NCBI GenBank assembly: GCA_944340905.1
Contig: CALVLT010000012.1
Span: forward strand, 1 to 55,071
DNA: 55,071 nt
Direction: 5' to 3'
Origin: an uncultured Clostridia bacterium
Lineage (GTDB): Bacteria > Bacillota > Clostridia > Christensenellales > Borkfalkiaceae
Positions 1 through 8,162 of this stretch are shown one piece after another (position 1 is the first letter of the stretch; each line of letters opens with the position of its first letter). The position numbers and the translations under genes were made by a program. The notes beneath the pieces were generated by a model, which did not search any database, had not been told where the DNA came from, and saw only the letters and a list, made by a program, of their open reading frames with translations.

Positions 1-89
1 CAACTCTATTTTACCACAGATTTGTATGAACTCCTTTTTTTCTCCCGCTCCTGTTGCACTTAATAGTATAATTCACCCACCAAATTGGA

Positions 90-138
90 ACTATCCGAAC
101 ACCACTATCACAGAACAGTGGATTCGGGTAGTTTTTTA
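90..138 (+). terminator. Rho-independent terminator of a gene left of the window
   Basis: An imperfect stem pairs 90-106 with 117-132 around a short loop, and a run of T follows at 132-137. It probably ends a plus-strand transcript that enters from outside the window. Confidence 0.6.
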
Positions 139-162
139 TTGCCAAAACATAGGCTCACAATA

Positions 163-197
163 TAAAAAGCCGAGCAAATCAGCTTCGTCTGCTCGGC
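163..197 (-). terminator. Rho-independent terminator, minus strand
   Basis: GCCGAGCA (169-176) pairs with TGCTCGGC (190-197). Read on the minus strand the stem is followed by GCTTTTTATA. It is the first good terminator downstream of the flavodoxin gene. Apart from this, the terminator before it and the next hairpin, I see no gene in 1-373. Confidence 0.6.
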
Positions 198-322
198 AAT
201 CAAACTAAATATACTCTAAAAGCTTAGTAATCCGGACTCTTCGCAAAGTATACTATAGTGCTTTTGACTTTTTTTGAATTAAAAAACAGTTAAGTTACCA
301 TTCACGATACGTTACATTTTTT

Positions 323-356
323 AGCGGCGGGTGCTTCGTATGAAGCCCCCGCCGCT
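323..356. other. Strong hairpin downstream of flavodoxin
   Basis: A 15-bp stem with one mismatch pairs 323-337 with 342-356, just past the flavodoxin stop codon. No U-tract follows on the minus strand, so it may protect the 3' end rather than terminate by itself. Confidence 0.45.
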
Positions 357-373
357 CCGAATAAACGGGTTAT

Positions 374-793
374 TCAGCCCTTTGCTGCCAGTTGTCCGAG
401 GGTGCGGCAGGCGTCCAGCGCCGCCGCGTCCGGCGCGTTGTTGCAGATAAGACCGTCGGCGATCATCACGCCGCCCGCCGCCTGCACGCGTTCTTGCCAG
501 ATGCGCATCCACTCGCCGTCCCCCCAGTCATAGGAACCGAACAGCCCCACGCGCTTTCCCGCCAGCGCGGGCAAAAGCGCCGAAAACCACGGTTCGAACT
601 CGCTCTCTTCCAGCTCCTCCGCACCCATTGCGGGGCAGCCCATGAGCAGCACGTCCGCCCCGTCTTCGGCGGGCGCCGCCGACACGGACAGCAGCCGCAC
701 CTGCGCTCCCGCCTCCTGCGCGCCCTGCGCCGCAGCGCGCGCCATCGCCTCGGTATTGCCCGTTCCCGACCAATAGACGATTTCCACTTTCAT
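374..793 (-). CDS. Flavodoxin
   Basis: A 139-residue flavodoxin, a soluble FMN electron carrier that can replace ferredoxin when iron is scarce. The N-terminus reads MKVEIVYWSGTGNTEAMA: a beta strand followed by the FMN-phosphate loop S-G-T-G-N-T. The acidic FMN-flanking loops (YDWGDGEW) lie in the second half. Length is typical of short-chain flavodoxins. The start is supported by AGGAGG upstream of the ATG. It follows the DUF3793 gene by 24 nt in the same direction, so the two are very probably one transcript under the paired-palindrome promoter at 1371-1458. The family assignment is firm; the link to iron limitation is inferred from neighbours. Confidence 0.93.
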   Translation of the reverse strand: MKVEIVYWSGTGNTEAMARAAAQGAQEAGAQVRLLSVSAAPAEDGADVLLMGCPAMGAEELEESEFEPWFSALLPALAGKRVGLFGSYDWGDGEWMRIWQERVQAAGGVMIADGLICNNAPDAAALDACRTLGQLAAKG

Positions 794-817
794 ACCTGAT
801 CCTCCTTGTATTTGATT

Positions 818-1357
818 TCAGCCCACGCCGAAGATCTGCGTGAGCGATTTTCCGTTTTCCATCATCGTGCAGATGCGCTCCGAGCATCTGCGCCAGCGCT
901 CGGATGTTCTGCGCGCCCCCTCCACGTCCGCATACGCCTTCCATGCGCCGCACGCACAGCCGCCGCGGGGGTCGGAAATAAAGCCGCGCACGTCGCTGAG
1001 CGGATAGCCGAGAAACACCCCCACCTCGTGCGGGAAGTCCTCCCCCTGCATGCGCGCCTTGAGCACGCCGACCGCCTCGTGCGCCGTGGCGTAGCGATAG
1101 CCGCGCTCGCAAAGGAAGGCGCGCACGTCCTCCGAAAAGAGCAGCCTCTCCAGCCGCACCGCGTGATAGACGCACACGAGCACCCGTTCGCCCGCCTCGC
1201 GCATGCGCACGAAGGAGAACCCCCTGCGCCGGAAACAGCGCTCCAGCCGCACGATCGTTGCGCGCCCGCCCCTGTGCACGGCGACAAGGCTGGCGGGCTT
1301 GATGCCCGCGAATGTGACCGCGCACGTTCTGCCGATGGCAAATTCCGTCTCACTCAT
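818..1357 (-). CDS. DUF3793 family protein
   Basis: A 179-residue soluble protein resembling the clostridial DUF3793 family. The recognisable part is the core FPHEVGVFLGYPLSDVRGFI followed by the G-x-W-K-x-Y region (GAWKAYADVE) and a Cys-containing tail. Function is unknown; from memory the family often lies near flavodoxin and iron-uptake genes. A longer reading with seven more residues is open, but AAAGGAGG sits just before the ATG at 1357, so I start there. The upstream extension would run into a palindromic operator. It is first in an operon with flavodoxin. Confidence 0.85.
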   Translation of the reverse strand: MSETEFAIGRTCAVTFAGIKPASLVAVHRGGRATIVRLERCFRRRGFSFVRMREAGERVLVCVYHAVRLERLLFSEDVRAFLCERGYRYATAHEAVGVLKARMQGEDFPHEVGVFLGYPLSDVRGFISDPRGGCACGAWKAYADVEGARRTSERWRRCSERICTMMENGKSLTQIFGVG

Positions 1358-1370
1358 TGCGCCCTCCTTT

Positions 1371-1458
1371 GTTCGCATATGCGAACCACTTGGAATTTTT
1401 TAAGTTCGCAATTGCGAACTCTATACTTTATTTTACACGATGCGGCGCGGTTTGTCAA
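1371..1458 (-). promoter_or_regulatory. Promoter with two palindromic operators (DUF3793-flavodoxin)
   Basis: Minus-strand -35 TTGACA (1453-1458) and -10 TAAAAT (1430-1435) are 17 bp apart, putting the transcript start near 1423. Downstream lie two perfect palindromes: AGTTCGCAATTGCGAACT (1403-1420) and GTTCGCATATGCGAAC (1371-1386). Their centres are 33 bp apart, and the second abuts the Shine-Dalgarno. The arrangement repeats at 5850-5942. Sites inside the transcribed leader suggest repression. Confidence 0.85.
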
Positions 1459-1476
1459 CCGTTTTCGCCCGAAAAT

Positions 1477-2265
1477 TCAGCCGAAGGCGACGTCCAGCGC
1501 CATCATGACGGCAAATCCCGCCATCACGCCCCATGCGCTCAGGTGCGGGTGCACCTCGAGTTTGGCGTCGGGGATGAGGTCCTCGGCGACGACGAACACC
1601 ATGGCGCCCGCCGCAAAGGAGAGCAGCCAGGGCTGTGCGGCGGCGAGGTATGCCGCAAGCACGCAGCCGACGGCGGCGAAGAGCGGCTCCACCGCGCCCG
1701 AGAGCGCGCCCAGCGCAAACGCCTTGCCGCGGCTGCCCGTTGCCGTCTTCATGGGCAAGGCGATGGCGGCGCCCTCCGGAACGTTCTGAATGCCGCTGCC
1801 CACGGCAAGCATGAGCGCCGCGAGGAATGCCGCCTGCGTGCCCTCGGTGGCAGCCGCCCCGAACGCCAGGCCCACGGCAAGCCCTTCGGGAATGTTGTGG
1901 ATGGTGACGGCGAAGAAGAGGCGGACGGGCTTGGCGAGCGCGACATGGGGGCCTTCTTCCTCGTTCGTGCCGTAGTGCAGGTGGGGAATGAGCTTGTCGA
2001 GCGCCACGAGGAACGCCCCGCCCGCGAGAAAGCCGACGACGGCGGGAACAAAATTCCACCTCCCCCACCCCTGCGCCTGTTCAATGGCGGGCAGCAGCAG
2101 GGAAAAGACGCTCGCCGCCGTCATCACGCCCGAGGCAAACCCCAGAAAGAGGGTGTTGACGCGCTCCGAGATGTCCCGTTTGAAGAAGAACACAAGCGCC
2201 GCGCCGAGCGCGTTCGCGGCAAAGATCACGGCAAATCCGAGCAGGATATATGCAATGTTGCTCAC
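1477..2265 (-). CDS. ZIP family divalent metal transporter
   Basis: A 262-residue membrane protein of the ZIP family (ZupT/GufA-like), which imports zinc, iron or manganese across the cytoplasmic membrane. Diagnostic motifs are HNIPEGLAVG in TM4 and NVPEGAAIA in TM5, the intramembrane metal site. A His/Glu-containing loop (PHLHYGTNEEEGPH) precedes TM4. About eight hydrophobic segments are visible. I use the GTG at 2265: AGGAGG lies five bases upstream and the protein then starts with its first helix, whereas the ATG-initiated version adds an unconvincing 28-residue leader. It follows the ABC pair by 58 nt, with a hairpin covering its Shine-Dalgarno. Metal specificity cannot be read from the sequence. 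Confidence 0.9.
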   Translation of the reverse strand: MSNIAYILLGFAVIFAANALGAALVFFFKRDISERVNTLFLGFASGVMTAASVFSLLLPAIEQAQGWGRWNFVPAVVGFLAGGAFLVALDKLIPHLHYGTNEEEGPHVALAKPVRLFFAVTIHNIPEGLAVGLAFGAAATEGTQAAFLAALMLAVGSGIQNVPEGAAIALPMKTATGSRGKAFALGALSGAVEPLFAAVGCVLAAYLAAAQPWLLSFAAGAMVFVVAEDLIPDAKLEVHPHLSAWGVMAGFAVMMALDVAFG

Positions 2266-2271
2266 GGCAGC

Positions 2272-2299
2272 CTCCTGCGCAAAGTATCGCCCGCAGGAG
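2272..2299 (-). promoter_or_regulatory. Hairpin masking the ZIP gene ribosome-binding site
   Basis: In the mRNA, CTCCTGCG pairs with CGCAGGAG (2292-2299 with 2272-2279). The 3' arm contains most of the AGGAGG that serves the GTG start at 2265, so folding would hide the ribosome-binding site. This could tune translation; no known riboswitch class is recognised. Confidence 0.45.
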
Positions 2300-2323
2300 C
2301 GCGCTTTATAACCCGTGCGCGCA

Positions 2324-4042
2324 TCATGCGCCGTCCTGCTGCAGCGCACGCATATGCGCGTACAGTCCGCCCGAGCGTTCGAGCTGTGCGGGCGCGCCCT
2401 GTTCGGCGACGACGCCGTCCTTGAGGACCACCAGCCGATCCGCCCCCGCCACCGTGCGCATGCGGTGCGCGATGATGAGCACCGTCTTGTCCTTCACGAG
2501 CCGCGAGATCGCCTGCTGAATGAGCGTCTCGTTCTCGGCGTCGAGGGACGCCGTCGCCTCGTCCAGCAGGATGACGGGCGCATCCTTGAGAAGGGCGCGC
2601 GCGATGGAGATGCGCTGCCGCTCTCCCCCCGAGAGTTCCGAACCGTTCTCGCCGATGCGCGTATGGTACCCGTCGGGCAGGCGCTGCACGAATTCATCGC
2701 AGCGCGCCTCCCGCGCGGCGGCGAGCACTTCCTCGTCCGTCGCATCCTTTCTGCCCACGCGGATGTTCTCTAAAACGGTGTTGTCGAAGAGGGTCACATC
2801 CTGAAAGACGATGGCGTATGCCGAGAGCAGCGCCTCGGGATCGACGGTGGAAATATCCACGCCGCCCAATGTGATCCTGCCCGAACCGACGTCCCAGAAC
2901 CGTGCCGCAAGTTTTGCCGCCGTGGACTTTCCGCCGCCCGAGGGGCCGATGAGCGCCGTCACCTCCCCCTGCCGCGCCGTGAACGAGACGTCCCTGAGGA
3001 CAGTCTCCCCCTCGCGGTAGGCAAAGCCCACGTGCTCGAAACAGATGTCATAGCCGTGCGGCGCAAACTGCGCCGCACCCGTCTGCACGGGACAGGCGGC
3101 GATCTCGTTCATGCGGTCGATGTTGACCTGCGTGGAATTGATCGCCGCAAGGTTCTGCAGGCTGACGGTGAGCGGATCGTACAGCCGCGACACGAGCATC
3201 AGATAGAGGAAAAAGGTGAGCGCGTCGAGCGTGCCCGCCGCGAGCAGCGCTCCCCCGACGAGCGCCACGGTGGCAATACCGAACTTCAGCAGCATCTGCG
3301 CGGGCACGACGAACATCGCCAAGCCCAGTTCGCTGGCGATCTGGCGGCGTTCGGCGTGCACGATCGTCTTATCGAGTCCGGCAAGATAGCGCTCCTCCGC
3401 ATTGTTGGCGCGCAGATCGCGCGCCGCCTCGATGCACTCCTGAATGCCCTCCGCCAGCGCGAGCTTTGCCTGCGTCTGCCTGCGCATAAAGCCGTTCTGC
3501 ACCCGCTTGGAGCACGCCACAATGGCGAGCGACACGGGCAGCACCCACAGCGCCGCAAGCGCCAGCCGCCAGTCAAAGGCAAAGAGCGCCGCCGCAATGA
3601 CGAGCGTGGAGCCCACGGAACCGAAAAATTCGGGGATCCAGTGCGAGAAGGACTGCTCGAGCACCGTGCAGTCGGACATGATGGTGGTGGTCAGGTCGGA
3701 CAGGTCGCGTTTGCCGAAGAAGGAGAGCGGAAGGCGGCGCAACTGCTCGGCAAGGGAGATGCGGCGCACCGCCGATTCCCGATAGGTCGCAAAATAGGTG
3801 GCGTTGTACTGTATGTAGGTCGTCAGTGCGATCAGCGCGAGCGCCGCCGCCGTGCCCACGCCGTAGACCCAATAATGGTTTACGGGAATGCCGCCCGCCA
3901 TCAGGTCGCGCACGAGCAGATACAGAAGGCCCGCGGGCAGCATGAGCGAAAAATTGAAAAGCATGCAGGCGAGCGTCGCCTTGATGAGGTCCTTTGCGCC
4001 CTGCCGCGAGAGCGCATACTTGTTCATGAGACAGCGTATCAT
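2324..4042 (-). CDS. ABC transporter permease/ATPase, IrtB/YbtQ-like half
   Basis: A 572-residue half-transporter with an N-terminal six-helix domain and a C-terminal ATPase. Visible motifs are Walker A GPSGGGKST, signature LSGGERQ, Walker B LLDEATASLDAENE and the switch His (IIAHRM). The exporter fold and DEATASLDAENE wording resemble the IrtAB/YbtPQ group, which despite exporter architecture imports ferric siderophores. I infer a similar role, but drug or peptide export cannot be excluded. Its ATG at 4042 overlaps the TGA of the preceding half-transporter (ATGA overlap) behind GGAGG, which points to a translationally coupled heterodimer. Confidence 0.88.
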   Translation of the reverse strand: MIRCLMNKYALSRQGAKDLIKATLACMLFNFSLMLPAGLLYLLVRDLMAGGIPVNHYWVYGVGTAAALALIALTTYIQYNATYFATYRESAVRRISLAEQLRRLPLSFFGKRDLSDLTTTIMSDCTVLEQSFSHWIPEFFGSVGSTLVIAAALFAFDWRLALAALWVLPVSLAIVACSKRVQNGFMRRQTQAKLALAEGIQECIEAARDLRANNAEERYLAGLDKTIVHAERRQIASELGLAMFVVPAQMLLKFGIATVALVGGALLAAGTLDALTFFLYLMLVSRLYDPLTVSLQNLAAINSTQVNIDRMNEIAACPVQTGAAQFAPHGYDICFEHVGFAYREGETVLRDVSFTARQGEVTALIGPSGGGKSTAAKLAARFWDVGSGRITLGGVDISTVDPEALLSAYAIVFQDVTLFDNTVLENIRVGRKDATDEEVLAAAREARCDEFVQRLPDGYHTRIGENGSELSGGERQRISIARALLKDAPVILLDEATASLDAENETLIQQAISRLVKDKTVLIIAHRMRTVAGADRLVVLKDGVVAEQGAPAQLERSGGLYAHMRALQQDGA

Positions 4043-5838
4043 TCCTTTCCTCCCACTTTCCAGGAAACGGACTGCAGATATTCCTGCCACATTCCGGCAT
4101 AGATGCCGCCCCGCGCCGCAAGCTCTTCATGCGTGCCCGATTCGGCGATCTCCCCCTCCCTGAGCACACAGATGCGGTCGGCATGCCGGACGGAAGTCAG
4201 GCGGTGCGCGATCATGAGCACCGTCTTTCCCGCGCACAGCCGCTCGAAGGCGCGCTGCACGAGATATTCGTTTTCGGGGTCGGCGAATGCCGTCGCCTCA
4301 TCCAGCACGACGACGGGCGCATCCCTGAGAATGGCGCGCGCGATGGCGATGCGCTGCGCCTCCCCGCCCGACAGGTACACCCCCTTGCTGCCGATGACGG
4401 TATCCATGCCCTGCGCAAATTTTGCCAGAATATCGTCGCACTGCGCCGCATGCAGGGCGGCGGCGACCTCGCCGCGCGTCGCCTCCGGCCTGCCCAGCCG
4501 CACATTCTCCAGAACGGACGCCTTGAGCAGCAAACTGTTCTGAAAGACGCAGGCGACCGTGTCGGACAATTCCTCTTTCGCGATCTCCCGCACGTCGGCG
4601 CCGCCCACCTTCACGCAGCCGCCCGTAACGTCCCAAAAGCGGGAGACAAGCATCGCGGCGGTTGTCTTTCCGCCGCCCGAAGGTCCGACGAGCGCGACCG
4701 TCTGCCCCGCCTCCACGCGCAGGGAGATGCCGCGCAGGGCATCCGTCCTGGCATCCGGATAGCGGAAGAACACTTTGTCAAATTCCACCGAGCCGTCCGC
4801 GGGATGCACGGGGCGGGCGGGCTGCGCGAGCGGCTGCGCGTCGAGAATGAGATGGATCCTGTCCAGCGCATCGTTCACGATCATGTTGTTCTCGCTCATG
4901 AACATGATGCGGTTGAGCGTCACCGCAAGAATGGGCGTGAATACAATGTAAAAGAGCAGATTGAGCAAAAAGACGGGATCGGTGGCACCCCGCCCCGTGA
5001 CGGCGAGCGCCGCGGCGATGAGCACGGCAAACACCCCGTTGATGAGCGTCGTGAACGCGACCATGGGCGCACGAAGCTGTTTGGTATAGCGGATGACCCA
5101 GCGGCTGTAGCCGTCAATGGTCCCCTTAAACTTCTTGAAGGAGTACACGGTCTGCCCGAACGTCTTGACGACGGGAATGCCGCGCACATACTCCACCGCC
5201 TCGTTGTTCATGGCGTCGAGCGCGTCCTGATACTGCCGCATGCTCTGCGCCATGCTCTTGCCCGTCATGCGCGCCATGACGAGAAAGGCGAGCAGCGTGG
5301 GCAGCAGGCTCAGCAGTCCGAGCATCCAGTCGAACGCGAAGAGCAGCACGAGCATGCCGACGGGCGTGACGAACGCCCCCACCATATCGGGGAGCTGGTG
5401 TGCGAGATAGGTCTCGGTGGCGCCGCTCGATTCGTTGACGATGCGGCGGATCCTGCCGCTGCCCAGGTGCGCCGTAAAGCCGGACGGCAGTTCCGTCACC
5501 CGCCTGAGCGCCGCGCGGCGGATGTTGCTTGCCACGCGGAAGGCGGAAAGGTGCGAGCACATGAGTGCGCCGAAGTATACCGCCATGGAGAGCGCCGCAA
5601 AGAGCAGCGCCATCCAGCCGTAGTGCGCAAGGGACGCCGCCTGCGAAAAGTTCCCTTGCGATTGCACCACGTCGCGGATGATCAGCCAGATGTACACGAA
5701 GGGCACGAGCGCAAGGAGTGCGCTCACCCCCGAAAACAGCCAGGACGCATACGTCAGAAAGCGGTATGCCCCCGCATACCCCATCAGCTCGGAAAAATTC
5801 TTCCGCCTGCGGGGCTTTGCCTCCACGGATGATTGCAT
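4039..5838 (-). CDS. ABC transporter permease/ATPase, IrtA/YbtP-like half
   Basis: A 599-residue half-transporter, first gene of the ABC-ABC-ZIP operon. Six transmembrane segments occupy roughly residues 20-300. The ATPase shows Walker A GPSGGGKTT, signature LSGGEAQRIAIARA and Walker B VVLDEATAFADPENE. The phrase YVRGIPVVKTFGQT in the cytoplasmic coupling region and the DEATAFADPENE variant resemble the siderophore-importing IrtAB/YbtPQ group. The start at 5838 follows GGAGGAGGG; the longer reading would begin inside the operator. It is controlled by the paired-palindrome promoter shared with the flavodoxin operon. Substrate is inferred, not shown. Confidence 0.88.
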   Translation of the reverse strand: MQSSVEAKPRRRKNFSELMGYAGAYRFLTYASWLFSGVSALLALVPFVYIWLIIRDVVQSQGNFSQAASLAHYGWMALLFAALSMAVYFGALMCSHLSAFRVASNIRRAALRRVTELPSGFTAHLGSGRIRRIVNESSGATETYLAHQLPDMVGAFVTPVGMLVLLFAFDWMLGLLSLLPTLLAFLVMARMTGKSMAQSMRQYQDALDAMNNEAVEYVRGIPVVKTFGQTVYSFKKFKGTIDGYSRWVIRYTKQLRAPMVAFTTLINGVFAVLIAAALAVTGRGATDPVFLLNLLFYIVFTPILAVTLNRIMFMSENNMIVNDALDRIHLILDAQPLAQPARPVHPADGSVEFDKVFFRYPDARTDALRGISLRVEAGQTVALVGPSGGGKTTAAMLVSRFWDVTGGCVKVGGADVREIAKEELSDTVACVFQNSLLLKASVLENVRLGRPEATRGEVAAALHAAQCDDILAKFAQGMDTVIGSKGVYLSGGEAQRIAIARAILRDAPVVVLDEATAFADPENEYLVQRAFERLCAGKTVLMIAHRLTSVRHADRICVLREGEIAESGTHEELAARGGIYAGMWQEYLQSVSWKVGGKE

Positions 5839-5849
5839 AGACCCTCCTC

Positions 5850-5942
5850 CCAAAAGTTCGCATATGCGAACTTTTGGTGAAACATTTAGTTCGCAATTGC
5901 GAACTCACGCGCATTATACACCTGCTCCGCGCGGCTTGTCAA
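5850..5942 (-). promoter_or_regulatory. Promoter with two palindromic operators (ABC-ABC-ZIP operon)
   Basis: Minus-strand -35 TTGACA (5937-5942) and -10 TATAAT (5913-5918) are 18 bp apart, with the start near 5906. The palindrome AGTTCGCAATTGCGAACT (5888-5905) begins at about +2. A second palindrome centred on GTTCGCATATGCGAAC extends to a perfect 28-bp dyad (5850-5877). Centre spacing is 33 bp, and the order of the two cores is the same as at 1371-1420. Confidence 0.87.
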
Positions 5943-6076
5943 GAAAAATCACACAAAAATCCCGTTACCGCACACAAATTTTTTTGCCCGAACATGAAAA
6001 ACAGGTGAAAGATATGATTTTATCCGGATCTCTTGCGCCGCCCTGTTTCAAACAGAGCAGAATCGATTATAAATAG

Positions 6077-6090
6077 TTATCATTTGATAA
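6077..6090. promoter_or_regulatory. Palindrome upstream of the marR-like gene
   Basis: TTATCATTTGATAA is an inverted repeat of TTATCA separated by 2 bp, 20 bp before the MarR-family ATG. A possible -10 (TATAAA, 6068-6073) would place the transcript start inside it. It differs from the GTTCGC operators and could be an autoregulatory or other metal-regulator site. Confidence 0.4.
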
Positions 6091-6110
6091 GTTTTTGAAA
6101 GGAGGCAGGG

Positions 6111-6572
6111 ATGAACGAACGCGAATGCGCGGAACGCGCCGCCTCGATGGCGCTGCGCGCAAAGGACTGTGTGCGAAGATACAAGCTGCAGGCGGGCGGG
6201 AACGGAAAAAGATTCATGATCCTGGGCGGCCTGCGCGAGCATGAAATGCACACGAAACGGCACATTACGATCACGGAAATGGCGCGCTTTTCAGGGCTGG
6301 CGCTGCCCAACGTCGGCAGGCTGATCAAGCCCCTGGAGGAAGAGGGGCTTGTGTGCCGCCAAAAGCAGGGCAGAACGGTGCAGGTCATCATCACCCCCAA
6401 GGGAGATGCCCTTCTGGCGGCGCAGCGGGAGGCGTTCGTGCGCGACATCACCGTTGCGCTGGGCGCCCTCGGCGAGGAGGAACGGGAGGCCTTTCTTGAC
6501 TGCTGTGCAAAACTGCTTGCGCGGCTGGAGGAACATCTGCAAACAAATCGGGCGGAGGAACACGCATGCTGA
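6111..6572 (+). CDS. MarR family transcriptional regulator
   Basis: A 153-residue winged-helix regulator. The central part has the MarR layout: helices around ITITEMARFSGLALPNVGRLIKPLEEEGLV (recognition helix near SGLALPNVGR), then a wing with RQKQGRTVQVIITPKGDALL, and C-terminal dimerisation helices. An AAGGAGG ribosome site supports the start. It is transcribed divergently from the ABC-ABC-ZIP operon and overlaps the following XRE gene. It is the best candidate in the window for the protein that binds the paired GTTCGC palindromes, since MarR dimers bind 16-20 bp dyads; this is inference. Whether it senses metal, oxidant or a small ligand is not visible. Confidence 0.9.
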   Translation: MNERECAERAASMALRAKDCVRRYKLQAGGNGKRFMILGGLREHEMHTKRHITITEMARFSGLALPNVGRLIKPLEEEGLVCRQKQGRTVQVIITPKGDALLAAQREAFVRDITVALGALGEEEREAFLDCCAKLLARLEEHLQTNRAEEHAC

Positions 6573-6850
6573 AACTCTACAAAAACCTGAAGGCAAGGGA
6601 TTATCTGCTCGGCTTAAAGGATACTTCCGATGAGGTCGCCTTCCGCCAAAGGCCGCCCTTCCCCGAACAGCTCACCTTCCTGCTGCAGCACTTCAAAATC
6701 ACAAAGTACCGTCTGGAGAAGGACACGCATCTGTCCGAAAAGACCGTCAACCGCTGGCATAACGGCAAAACGCAGCCGAGCGTTGAAAGCTTGCTAAGAC
6801 TTGCAAAGTATTTCCAGTGTTCCGTTGACTTTCTGCTCGGAAGAGTATAA
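6566..6850 (+). CDS. XRE-family helix-turn-helix regulator
   Basis: A 94-residue protein whose C-terminal two-thirds is an XRE/Cro-type helix-turn-helix. It shows the usual order: YRLEKDTHLSEKTVNRW as the turn and recognition helix, the basic NGKTQPS, and the closing LLRLAKYFQCSVDFLLGR typical of phage- and toxin-type repressors. The N-terminal 30 residues are not recognised. The ATG overlaps the end of the MarR gene by 7 nt, so the two are co-translated. No toxin partner or phage gene is adjacent, so it may act with the MarR protein. Confidence 0.85.
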   Translation: MLKLYKNLKARDYLLGLKDTSDEVAFRQRPPFPEQLTFLLQHFKITKYRLEKDTHLSEKTVNRWHNGKTQPSVESLLRLAKYFQCSVDFLLGRV

Positions 6851-6852
6851 AA

Positions 6853-6888
6853 AAACCAAGGGGCGCGCGGCAGACTGCCGCGCGCCCC
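6853..6888 (-). terminator. Terminator of metK (possibly bidirectional)
   Basis: A perfect 14-bp G+C-rich stem pairs 6860-6873 with 6875-6888. On the minus strand it is followed by TTGGTTTTTT, so it ends metK. It also lies right after the stop of the plus-strand XRE gene. Confidence 0.85.
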
Positions 6889-6903
6889 TCTCCGTTCTGA
6901 GAT

Positions 6904-8067
6904 TCACACGAGATATTTTTTGAGTTCTTCCACACGGTCCGTCCTCTCCCAAGGGAACTCCTCCCGCCCGAAATGGCCGTAGGCGGCCGTTGCGCGGAAG
7001 ATGGGACGGCGCAGCCCCAGGGCGTCGATGATCGCCGCGGGGCGCAGGTCGAATTCCTTTTCTACAATCTCGCCCATCGCATCATCGGCCCGTCCTCCCG
7101 TTCCGAACGTTTCGGCAAACACTGAGACGGGGCGCGCCACGCCGATGGCGTAGGCGACCTGCAGCTCCACCTCGTCGGCAATGCCCGCCGCCACAAGATT
7201 TTTGCAGATATAGCGCGCAAGATAGGCCGCGCTGCGGTCCACCTTGGTGGCATCCTTGCCCGAGAACGCGCCGCCGCCGTGCGGGCACCTTCCGCCGTAG
7301 GTATCCACGACGATCTTCCTGCCCGTCAGTCCGGAATCTCCCTCCGGCCCGCCGATGACGAACTTGCCCGTCGGATTGATGAGATAGCGCGTTTCCGCAT
7401 CGAGCAGGTGCGCGGGAATGACCTCATCGATGACATACTTTTTCATATCCGCCGCAATGCGCTCCTGCGAGACGGCGGCATCGTGCTGGGTGGATACGAC
7501 CACGGTATCCACGCGGACGGGCGTCCTGCCCTCGTATTCCACCGTGACCTGCGTCTTGCCGTCGGGGCGCAGATAGGCAAGTTCCCCCGCCTTTCTCGCC
7601 TGCGTCAGGCGGGCGGCAAGCCTGTGCGCGAGCATGACGGGCAGCGGCATCAGCTCTGCCGTCTCGCGGCAGGCATAGCCGAACATCATGCCCTGGTCGC
7701 CCGCACCGAGCGCATCGTACCCCGCGCCGCCCGCCTTCATTTCGGCGGAGGCGTCCACGCCCAGCGCAATGTCGGGGGACTGCCCGTGAATGAGGGTGAT
7801 GACGCGGCACTTATCGTATGCAAAATCGCCGCCGTCATAGCCGATCTCGCGGATGACGCGGCGCGCGGTCTCTTCGTAATCCACCTGCGCGCGGCTGGTG
7901 ACTTCCCCCGTCAGAAACAGGGTGTTGTAGGCGGCGCAGCACTCGATCGCCGAACGGGTCATGGGGTCGCCCCTGACCAGTTCATCCAGAATGGCATCGG
8001 CAATGCTGTCGCAGACTTTGTCGGGATGACCTTCCGTCACGCTTTCGCTTGTAAAAAATCTTCTCAT
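6904..8067 (-). CDS. metK: S-adenosylmethionine synthetase
   Basis: A 387-residue methionine adenosyltransferase that makes S-adenosylmethionine from methionine and ATP in the cytosol. The N-terminus [20 protein letters not shown] is the methionine/ATP-binding signature, [12 protein letters not shown] the substrate-gating hexamer region, and [15 protein letters not shown] the second ATP/phosphate motif. Length is typical. The start is fixed by the family N-terminus, yet there is no convincing Shine-Dalgarno, and the promoter -10 lies only nine bases upstream. I see no SAM riboswitch in the gap. It fits with the metF-metH genes elsewhere in the window. Confidence 0.97.
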   Translation of the reverse strand: MRRFFTSESVTEGHPDKVCDSIADAILDELVRGDPMTRSAIECCAAYNTLFLTGEVTSRAQVDYEETARRVIREIGYDGGDFAYDKCRVITLIHGQSPDIALGVDASAEMKAGGAGYDALGAGDQGMMFGYACRETAELMPLPVMLAHRLAARLTQARKAGELAYLRPDGKTQVTVEYEGRTPVRVDTVVVSTQHDAAVSQERIAADMKKYVIDEVIPAHLLDAETRYLINPTGKFVIGGPEGDSGLTGRKIVVDTYGGRCPHGGGAFSGKDATKVDRSAAYLARYICKNLVAAGIADEVELQVAYAIGVARPVSVFAETFGTGGRADDAMGEIVEKEFDLRPAAIIDALGLRRPIFRATAAYGHFGREEFPWERTDRVEELKKYLV

Positions 8068-8076
8068 AACCCGCCC

Positions 8077-8105
8077 ATTATAATACGCGCGCGCGAAAAA
8101 GTCAA
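8077..8105 (-). promoter_or_regulatory. metK promoter, near-leaderless
   Basis: -35 TTGACT (8100-8105) and -10 TATAAT (8077-8082) have a 17-bp spacer. The predicted start near 8070 leaves about three bases before the ATG at 8067. Confidence 0.8.
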
Positions 8106-8126
8106 TGAATTGCAGCCGCCTTCGGG

Positions 8127-8155
8127 TTGCTTTTTCTCTGAGGACATGCTATACT
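8127..8155 (+). promoter_or_regulatory. Promoter of radical SAM gene, near-leaderless
   Basis: -35 TTGCTT (8127-8132) and -10 TATACT (8150-8155) have a 17-bp spacer. The predicted start near 8162 is one base before the ATG at 8163. It is divergent from the metK promoter. Confidence 0.7.
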
Positions 8156-8162
8156 TGCATAT

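Noticed and set aside
26-208. 60-residue frame on the plus strand
   Set aside because: It spans two terminator hairpins, has no ribosome site and no recognisable content.
8068-8162. SAM riboswitch upstream of metK
   Set aside because: The gap is only 95 bp, filled by two divergent promoters whose starts lie at the ATGs. There is no room for an aptamer.
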